Positions 49,492 to 54,190 of a stretch of 54,190 nt of DNA are shown here, piece by piece (the first letter of the stretch is position 1; each line of letters begins with the position of its first letter). Made by a program: the position numbers and the translations under genes. The stretch is from CAZHHM01 sp964532225 (GTDB lineage Bacteria > Margulisbacteria > WOR-1 > JAKLHX01), in NCBI GenBank assembly GCA_964532225.1, contig CAZHHM010000009.1, forward strand, positions 1 through 54,190, read 5' to 3'. The notes below the pieces were generated by a model that searched no databases, was not told the origin of the DNA, and saw only the letters and a list, made by a program, of their open reading frames with translations.

Positions 49492-50393
49492 TATTCCGCC
49501 TCCTTCACCTCTACACCGTCAGAAACGACCCTCTGCCCCACCGTGATGACCTTGTCGGCTGAAGTGATGCCGAAAGTTATCTGGATGTCGTTACCCTGCA
49601 TTATCCCGGTCGTGACCATTCTCCTTGAGGCCTTACCGCCTTGTATGACATAGACGAACTTCTCTGTCTCGCCGAGAACTGCATCTATAGGCAGCACAAC
49701 AGCCGTAGGGATGCTCTTAAGGACAAGCTCCACCTTTGCGAACATTCCCGGTCTGATAGAGCGCCCGGGATTGGACATGGAGATCTCAACCTGTGTAGTT
49801 CGGGAAAGCGAGTCCACAACAGGCCTCACATTATTGACGACAGCGGTGAACGTCTTATCCGGGTATGCGTCGAACTTTATCAGTGCTTTTGTACCTTTTC
49901 TGATATTAGACACGAACTTTTCGGGGACATTGGCGTAGATCTTAATGTTGTCTATATCATAGATATTGAATACCGGGCTTATTCCGGTAGGACCGCTTAC
50001 GATCTGGTCCCCTTCTTTTACCATTTTCATTCCGACCACACCATTTATGGGTGCAGAGAGAACCATATCATTGTATAGATCGTCATCAGGAGTTATCCCT
50101 GCGACATAGCTCATCATAGGGTCGCCCTCAGCGACCTCATCGCCCTCATCTACATATATTTCGGCGACACGGCCGGTGACCCTGGGCCTTACCCCGACCT
50201 CTTTAGCAGCTTTTACGTCGCCCGTAAGCGCCAGCTTCTCTTCCATTAAACCCAGCTTAGGCAGTTGAGAAACGACCGGCACGATCTTTTCTTCCTGTGT
50301 CTCCTTGCCTCCGCTCATCCTTGAGGATATTCTCATCACGAACAGGACCACGAGCACTGCGACCAGAAGCCAGACCAGATTCTTAGCTTTCAT
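49491..50393 (-). CDS. RND efflux periplasmic adaptor subunit
   Basis: The 300-residue membrane-fusion protein has an N-terminal anchor (LVWLLVAVLVVLFVM). A barrel-sandwich (lipoyl-like) hybrid follows without a long coiled-coil hairpin: VGVRPRVTGRVAEIYVDEGD ... INGVVGMKMVKEGDQIV. Then come beta-barrel and membrane-proximal domains (NVRPVVDSLSRTTQVEIS, PGRSIRPGMFAKVELV, VVLPIDAVLGETEKFVYV). It links the RND pump to TolC. It is rather short for the family. Its ATG overlaps the marR stop by 11 bases, and its stop overlaps the RND start (TAATG). Confidence 0.94.
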   Translation of the reverse strand: MKAKNLVWLLVAVLVVLFVMRISSRMSGGKETQEEKIVPVVSQLPKLGLMEEKLALTGDVKAAKEVGVRPRVTGRVAEIYVDEGDEVAEGDPMMSYVAGITPDDDLYNDMVLSAPINGVVGMKMVKEGDQIVSGPTGISPVFNIYDIDNIKIYANVPEKFVSNIRKGTKALIKFDAYPDKTFTAVVNNVRPVVDSLSRTTQVEISMSNPGRSIRPGMFAKVELVLKSIPTAVVLPIDAVLGETEKFVYVIQGGKASRRMVTTGIMQGNDIQITFGITSADKVITVGQRVVSDGVEVKEAE

Positions 50394-50853
50394 TATTCTT
50401 TTCCCTTTCTTTGTTCTCTTTTATCGAACTGACGACCTTTTCCATCAGCTTCAGCGCGGAACACATATCCTCACCGTCCAGGCCTTTGAACAAGGTCTTT
50501 AAGTGCCTGACCTTTGACTCTTCCGATTTTTTTAGGAGCATTTTTGCCTTAGGGGTAAGAGATACTTTAACGATACGTCTGTCACCCGGGTCATCGCTCC
50601 TGATGACATAGCCTTCTTTTTGAAGCTTATCCGTCATCAGCGTTATGTTGCCGAGCGTTACGCCCATATCCTCGGACACATCTGATACTCTGGGAGAGCC
50701 GAGACGGCCTACGGTCTGTATCATGGCCAGCTGAGGTATGGTTATCTCTGAATTGTGGAGGTCGGACATCGAAGCTCGATGAAAGCTCTTTGCGATGGCA
50801 AGGACATATTCATCGAATTTAGTAAAAAAATCGCCCAGATTCTTTTCGTTCAT
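50383..50853 (-). CDS. MarR family transcriptional regulator
   Basis: From ATG 50853 the product is 156 residues; TTG 50880 is also in frame but lies inside the operator, so the ATG is preferred. The winged helix shows SEITIPQLAMIQTVGRLGSP, VSDVSEDMGVTLGNITLMTDKL and GYVIRSDDPGDRRIVKVSLT (the wing with the conserved DxR). MarR proteins are dimeric repressors released by small ligands. Two 13-base dyads overlap its own promoter, so autoregulation of the whole efflux operon is very likely. Confidence 0.95.
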   Translation of the reverse strand: MNEKNLGDFFTKFDEYVLAIAKSFHRASMSDLHNSEITIPQLAMIQTVGRLGSPRVSDVSEDMGVTLGNITLMTDKLQKEGYVIRSDDPGDRRIVKVSLTPKAKMLLKKSEESKVRHLKTLFKGLDGEDMCSALKLMEKVVSSIKENKEREKNNES

Positions 50854-50856
50854 TTG

Positions 50857-50899
50857 TTTAGCTACTAAATATTTTAGCAACTAAACCTTTTCGGGTCAA
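50857..50899 (-). promoter_or_regulatory. marR-RND operon promoter with two MarR operators
   Basis: Minus strand: TTGACC (50899-50894), 17 bases, TAAAAT (50876-50871), predicted start near 50864. Two dyads, TTTAGTTGCTAAA (50885-50873) and TTTAGTAGCTAAA (50869-50857), three bases apart, cover the -10 and the start site. Their centres are 16 bases apart, about one and a half helical turns. Confidence 0.8.
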
Positions 50900-50904
50900 C
50901 CCGG

Positions 50905-51315
50905 TCAGAAGTCCAGCCTGAATTTTGTGGAAATAAGTCCCTTATTGGTGCCTCCTGTCGCCATCCTGTTGATGTAACCCATGCCAAAGGATACGAAAGC
51001 CATTTCCGTGGCCTGCACCACAAAGTCCACTCCGAGTGTGTTCTCCGTTACCGTGCTTGTAGGTATATAGCCGCCGTAACTCTCGTTGCGGAACAGATAG
51101 AACGGCCTGAGGACGAAGTCCTTGAAGGGATAGTCACGGAAAAGGGAGAATTCGCTCACCTGCTTGTCGGCATCGGACCCGAGGCTGTCATTATCGGTGG
51201 TTATGCTGATATACCCGTCTATCTCGCCAAGGAAGGTCCTTGTGCATTGCTGAGCTCCTGAGCTTTGGGATAGAGATAAAAGCAGTATGAGACAGACAAA
51301 TAGAATATGTTTCAT
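50905..51315 (-). CDS. Small secreted barrel-like protein
   Basis: No named family. The 136-residue product has a signal peptide (MKHILFVCLILLLSLSQSSG, cut before AQQC or nearby). Short amphipathic strands follow (EIDGYISITTDND, FVLRPFYLFRNESYGG, MAFVSFGMGYINRMA) ending in STKFRLDF; a terminal Phe is typical of outer-membrane barrels. Length would suit a fragment or an oligomeric barrel. A TATAAT box one base before the ATG makes a leaderless mRNA. It lies just upstream of the MarR-efflux operon, in the same direction, but has its own promoter. Confidence 0.7.
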   Translation of the reverse strand: MKHILFVCLILLLSLSQSSGAQQCTRTFLGEIDGYISITTDNDSLGSDADKQVSEFSLFRDYPFKDFVLRPFYLFRNESYGGYIPTSTVTENTLGVDFVVQATEMAFVSFGMGYINRMATGGTNKGLISTKFRLDF

Positions 51316-51322
51316 GGAAGAT

Positions 51323-51328
51323 ATTATA
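51323..51328 (-). promoter_or_regulatory. -10 box of the 51315 gene, leaderless
   Basis: Perfect TATAAT on the minus strand; the predicted start (about 51316) is one base before ATG 51315. No -35 with correct spacing. Confidence 0.5.
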
Positions 51329-51375
51329 CACTAACGGACGGAACCAACGACCCGGGAACAGCAATAGAACACCTG

Positions 51376-51870
51376 TCACCTTCGATCTAAAGTAAAGGCC
51401 AGATACTCTGTCACGCTTTTTAGCTCCGGATGGTCTTTAACAGCTCTTTCAAGCTTGATCATTGAGTGGCTGGCCACCTTTCCATACTCCTCATCTCCCG
51501 GCATAACAAGCGAAGGCATAAGGGTCCTGTCCATAGACATTTCGAATTCGTCATTGTGTACCGACTTCACTGTATGATATATTTGCCCGTTGCGGAGGTT
51601 GAACGTCACTGATGTTTCTCTCTGGCCAATAGGGATCTCGATATATGAAAAATAGTTCACGAGAACATCCCCGTTGGAGTTCCTGTTTATCGATACGGAG
51701 TATTTCTCCCCGTTTTCTGTTTTGCCTTTGTATACTTTCCCTATAGACACTTCAACAGGTTTTGTATAGTTCTTTACAAGGAGGTCCTTCGGTTTTAGCA
51801 CTTCCGGGTCCCCTGTCCTTGATCCGGTTTTAGCATACAGATTTGCGTTTGAATAGCCGCTGATCTTCAT
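51376..51870 (-). CDS. Uncharacterised protein, no signal peptide
   Basis: No family recognised. The 164-residue product (MKISGYSNANLYAKTGSRTG...) is soluble-looking, beta-rich in the middle (VEVSIGKVYKGKTENGEKYS, VLVNYFSYIEIPIGQRE) and helical at the C-terminus. GGGGGGA precedes ATG 51870 and a full sigma-70 promoter lies upstream. It resembles, in style and N-terminus only, the other signal-less proteins of the window, but has no sigma-28-like box. Confidence 0.65.
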   Translation of the reverse strand: MKISGYSNANLYAKTGSRTGDPEVLKPKDLLVKNYTKPVEVSIGKVYKGKTENGEKYSVSINRNSNGDVLVNYFSYIEIPIGQRETSVTFNLRNGQIYHTVKSVHNDEFEMSMDRTLMPSLVMPGDEEYGKVASHSMIKLERAVKDHPELKSVTEYLAFTLDRR

Positions 51871-51909
51871 GATACAGTCCCCCCTTTTGTTTTCTTGGAT
51901 ATCATTCGA

Positions 51910-51938
51910 ATAATACGACGGAATACTTGCATGGTCAA
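51910..51938 (-). promoter_or_regulatory. Sigma-70 promoter of the 51870 gene
   Basis: Minus strand: TTGACC (51938-51933), 17 bases, TATTAT (51915-51910). The predicted start near 51903 gives a leader of about 33 bases with GGGGGGA as the ribosome-binding site. Confidence 0.7.
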
Positions 51939-51948
51939 TTCCAAACGT

Positions 51949-52431
51949 TCAGACATTCAGGACAGAGTTAATGGCTTCCGCAACCTCTTTAACCGCTTCA
52001 GAAACCTCTTCGCTTGGCGGCTCGCCGAAACCGAAGGACTTTGGCTGAATACCGATAATTACCGTTTCGTACTTGATGTCCATATCTAGGAGCTTCAGCA
52101 TTATCTTAAGCGGCATGGAATGAGTGGAGAAAGTGAACCCGGACATTTCCTCGCGCGTTATGAACCTGATATCTCCCGGTTTGCCGCCAAAATCCGCGCT
52201 GTCTATCACGATCAAATGCGATGGTTTTTCTCTTTTGATCTGACCGGAAAAGTTCTCCGGGGCAGTGTGTCCCACCATTGAAACAAGCTTTTTCGAGCTT
52301 ACTTTTTCGAGCTGCTGGGCGGCCAGGACTCCTGCCGCATCGTCAGAGCGCATTTCAGACCCGACGCCGAGGACGCAGACCTTTGTGGCGTTATTCAGCC
52401 TTTGGTTGAGCTGCTGTTTCAGGTTTTGCAT
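51949..52431 (-). CDS. hycI: Hydrogenase maturation protease (HycI-like)
   Basis: From ATG 52431 the product is 160 residues: CVLGVGSEMRSDDAAG with the metal-binding Asp, then VGHTAPENFSGQIK, HLIVIDSADFGGKPGDI and STHSMPLKIMLKLL, all typical of the M52 endopeptidases that trim the C-terminus of hydrogenase large subunits after nickel insertion. The frame is open further upstream, but that part lies inside the ferredoxin gene. The two genes overlap by 41 bases. The large subunit at the right edge carries a 45-residue C-terminal extension after DPCFSCNDR, the expected substrate. Confidence 0.92.
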   Translation of the reverse strand: MQNLKQQLNQRLNNATKVCVLGVGSEMRSDDAAGVLAAQQLEKVSSKKLVSMVGHTAPENFSGQIKREKPSHLIVIDSADFGGKPGDIRFITREEMSGFTFSTHSMPLKIMLKLLDMDIKYETVIIGIQPKSFGFGEPPSEEVSEAVKEVAEAINSVLNV

Positions 52432-52792
52432 CGAAGACGGTCTTGAGCGATTGCCTGTCGACAGAGGCAAGTTCGTACTCTTTGGTGGCGGCCAGCGCGT
52501 TCTTGGGGCAGACGAGCACGCACTGAGAGCAGTAAATGCATCTTCCGTTATCAATATCGGCCTTGAACACCTTGTCCCTTACCTTGGTTATGACGATCGC
52601 CCTGGACGGGCAGTCCTTCATGCACATCATGCAGCCGATGCATTTCTCGCTTTCAAAGAAAAGTTTCGCGCGGAACTTGTCAGGCATCTCGAACTTCTCG
52701 AAAGGATAGTTAAGCGTTGCCGGCTTCCTGAAAAGATGCTTTAGAACAAGGTCAAGCATAACACCGGGCCTTATCCAGTTCTTTATTGCCAT
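52391..52792 (-). CDS. Hydrogenase iron-sulfur subunit (NuoI/EchF-like, two [4Fe-4S])
   Basis: The 133-residue protein has two classical clusters: C51, C54, C57, C61 (CIGCMMCMKDCP) and C85, C88, C91, C95 (CIYCSQCVLVCP). The N-terminal LKHLFRKPATLNYPFEKFEMPDKF resembles NuoI and EchF/HyfH. It should pass electrons from a ferredoxin to the hydrogenase catalytic part. Start and stop couple to neighbours (TAATG with the NuoH-like gene). The last 25 residues, where it overlaps hycI, are Ala/Gln-rich and may be dispensable. Confidence 0.93.
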   Translation of the reverse strand: MAIKNWIRPGVMLDLVLKHLFRKPATLNYPFEKFEMPDKFRAKLFFESEKCIGCMMCMKDCPSRAIVITKVRDKVFKADIDNGRCIYCSQCVLVCPKNALAATKEYELASVDRQSLKTVFDAKPETAAQPKAE

Positions 52793-53730
52793 TACCTGAT
52801 GAGACCTTTCACAATTATATTTATGACCAGCTGCAAGAACGCTATCGGAGCCAGATATTTCCAGCAGAAACTGACCATCTGGTCAATACGCAGCCTTGCA
52901 AATATCGTCCTTACGACCGACAGAATGAATATCACAGCGACCACCCTGACAAGGTAGATAATGAACGCGAAAACAGCTGGCAGCTCCATTCCAAAGGGAA
53001 GGAATACCGCGGCAACAAGCGACGCCGCGACAACGACCTCCATGTCGATGGCCATGCGGAAATACGCAAGGAGCCTTCCGCTGTATTCGGTAAAGGTTCC
53101 CGCGACGATCTCGGTCTCGGCCTCAGGGATGTCAAAAGGCACCCTTTCAAGCTTTCCTACCAGGGCTATTATCGATACAATGAACGCGATCGCGTTCACG
53201 AGGATCAGCAGCGGGTGGCTTGCGTAGAAAGCCGAGATCTCGGCTATGTTCCATGATCCTGCTATGACGGCCGGCGCCAGAAGCCCCAGAAAAAGAGGCA
53301 CTTCATAGGCGAAAAGCTGGGTGATGGCCCTTACAGCGCCGATGGTCGCGTAAAGCGACCTGGAATACCAGGCGCCAAGGAAGAAGGTCATCGTCGGTAT
53401 CATAAGAAGGTAAAGAACTACGATCAGGTCCCCGCTGAAGGAGAATACCGCAGAAGGGCTGAACAAAGGGATATAAAAGAATGCCGTTATTACGGCTGCA
53501 AGGGCGAATATCGGCACCGCCCTGAACATGAGAACGTCGGCCTCCTCCGGCACGACATCTTCCTTGCCCAGAAGCTTGATGAAATCCGCTACAGGCTGGA
53601 ACCAGGGAGGGCCTTTCCTGTGCTGGAGCCTGGCATAGATTATCCTGTCAAGATATTCCGCGGCCACGCCCATGAGCCCCAGGAAAACGAACCCCGGGAA
53701 TACCAATATACTGAACAGACTTGCTAGCAT
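52792..53730 (-). CDS. Group 4 hydrogenase membrane subunit (NuoH/EchB-like)
   Basis: The 312-residue integral membrane protein has about eight helices and the NuoH-family signatures RKGPPWFQPVADFIKLLGKE and FDIPEAETEIVAGTFTEYSG. It is the subunit that connects the hydrogenase to ion pumping in Ech, Hyf and Mbh complexes and in complex I. It overlaps its neighbours by one base on each side (TAATG twice). Whether H+ or Na+ is moved cannot be told from this subunit. Confidence 0.93.
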   Translation of the reverse strand: MLASLFSILVFPGFVFLGLMGVAAEYLDRIIYARLQHRKGPPWFQPVADFIKLLGKEDVVPEEADVLMFRAVPIFALAAVITAFFYIPLFSPSAVFSFSGDLIVVLYLLMIPTMTFFLGAWYSRSLYATIGAVRAITQLFAYEVPLFLGLLAPAVIAGSWNIAEISAFYASHPLLILVNAIAFIVSIIALVGKLERVPFDIPEAETEIVAGTFTEYSGRLLAYFRMAIDMEVVVAASLVAAVFLPFGMELPAVFAFIIYLVRVVAVIFILSVVRTIFARLRIDQMVSFCWKYLAPIAFLQLVINIIVKGLIR

Positions 53731-54190
53731 TATATTCTTATCTCTTTCATTTTAATTGAGCTCGGGTCTATCCCTCTCTGTCTGTGCCATTCGATGCCGA
53801 ACTGCCTCAACTGCGGCCAAGACATTTCATCCGATTTCCCGGACGAGTGGTCATTTACCAGCACCGACCTGTCATTGCATGAGAAACACGGGTCTATTGC
53901 CGCCACCACGATAGGCACATCGGCCAGATTGTTGTCCTCGAGCATTTTCGCGATGGCCTGTACGTTACCAAGTGTAGGCGCGCGGAACTTTACCCTTTCC
54001 GGATATTCCGTCCCGTTACCCTTTACGTACTGCACATCTTCGCCTCTCGGGGCCTCGTATCTTGATATCGCCTCGCCCACAGGTATTTTCCGGGGAGCCC
54101 TGACGGAGATCGGCCCGTCCGGCATAAGTTTTATGCATTGCCTGACTATCGAATACGACTGCATGAGCTCAAGCAGCCTGACAAGCGTCC
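53730..54190 (-). CDS. [NiFe] hydrogenase large subunit, C-terminal part (partial)
   Basis: The gene is cut by the right edge; the frame is open through 54190 (it reads TLVRLLELMQSYSIVRQC before the first in-window Met at 54164). Signatures: APRGEDVQYVKGNG, RVKFRAPTLGNVQAIAKML, and the C-terminal nickel site AAIDPCFSCNDR. Here the motif is followed by 45 residues (SVLVND...KMKEIRI), comparable to the tail that HycI removes from HycE, so a cleavable precursor is expected. Order large subunit-NuoH-NuoI-protease marks a group 4 energy-converting hydrogenase. Confidence 0.93.
   Translation of the reverse strand, partial: TLVRLLELMQSYSIVRQCIKLMPDGPISVRAPRKIPVGEAISRYEAPRGEDVQYVKGNGTEYPERVKFRAPTLGNVQAIAKMLEDNNLADVPIVVAAIDPCFSCNDRSVLVNDHSSGKSDEMSWPQLRQFGIEWHRQRGIDPSSIKMKEIRI

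Noticed and set aside
52432..52554. Longer N-terminus of the hydrogenase maturation protease
   Set aside because: That part is an out-of-frame reading of the ferredoxin gene and does not match the protease family.

Overview
This window is a gene-dense piece (no gene-free stretch over 300 bases) of a diderm bacterial chromosome. Evidence for two membranes: a TonB-dependent receptor, a TolC/RND/adaptor efflux operon and small outer-membrane-barrel-like proteins. An energy-converting group 4 [NiFe] hydrogenase at the right edge, FG-GAP propellers with FlgD-like or T9SS-like C-termini, leaderless-type promoters and many short palindromic or simple repeats would suit an uncultured anaerobic lineage such as Margulisbacteria/Saganbacteria (WOR-1). 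That placement is a guess from gene content; no rRNA gene is present to test it.

Layout, left to right. 1-2300: a lipoprotein joining a polysaccharide deacetylase to a DUF4015 glycoside-hydrolase-like domain (runs off the left edge), then a truncated four-helix-bundle gene between inverted G-rich repeats. 2339-6559: ssb, a LytR-CpsA-Psr protein and three pilin-like genes. 6556-14354: an RlmD-type rRNA methyltransferase, a PHP phosphatase, and a five-gene overlapping minus-strand operon (EnvC-like M23 protein, CtpA, phosphosugar isomerase, sugar nucleotidyltransferase, hisD). 14381-17217: a barrel-like protein and a BtuB-like receptor under a cobalamin riboswitch. 17218-24640: rsmI, an M23 peptidase, mazG, two unknown genes, mfd and pth. 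24661-31705: three FG-GAP proteins and a barrel-like protein. 31824-39681: ftsH, an unknown gene, ftcD, valS and a TMTC-like membrane protein. 39689-44424: flavin reductase, ferredoxin, DUF1858, DUF438-hemerythrin-PAS, cupin, an AI-2E exporter, an RluA-type pseudouridine synthase and a DUF2892 protein. 44551-50899: a CAT-anticodon tRNA and a MarR-controlled RND efflux operon. 50905-54190: two unknown genes and the end of a group 4 hydrogenase operon with its maturation protease.

The main signal I see is regulatory. Six transcription units encoding proteins without a visible signal peptide (genes starting at 19664, 21050, 27241, 29494, 31705 and 33746) each carry GAAA or GCAA, 15 bases (16 in one), then a -10 containing CGATAT. 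This closely resembles the sigma-28/FliA consensus TAAA-N15-GCCGATAA. Housekeeping genes instead have sigma-70 promoters: some with a -35 and an exact 17-base spacer (2802, ftsH, cupin, DUF2892, tRNA, marR, 51870), others with TATAAT or an extended TGnTATAAT box lying so close to the gene that the transcript must be leaderless or nearly so. Short repeats have also entered genes: a palindrome encoding PACRQG in the pseudouridine synthase, and simple repeats that now encode the tolC signal peptide.
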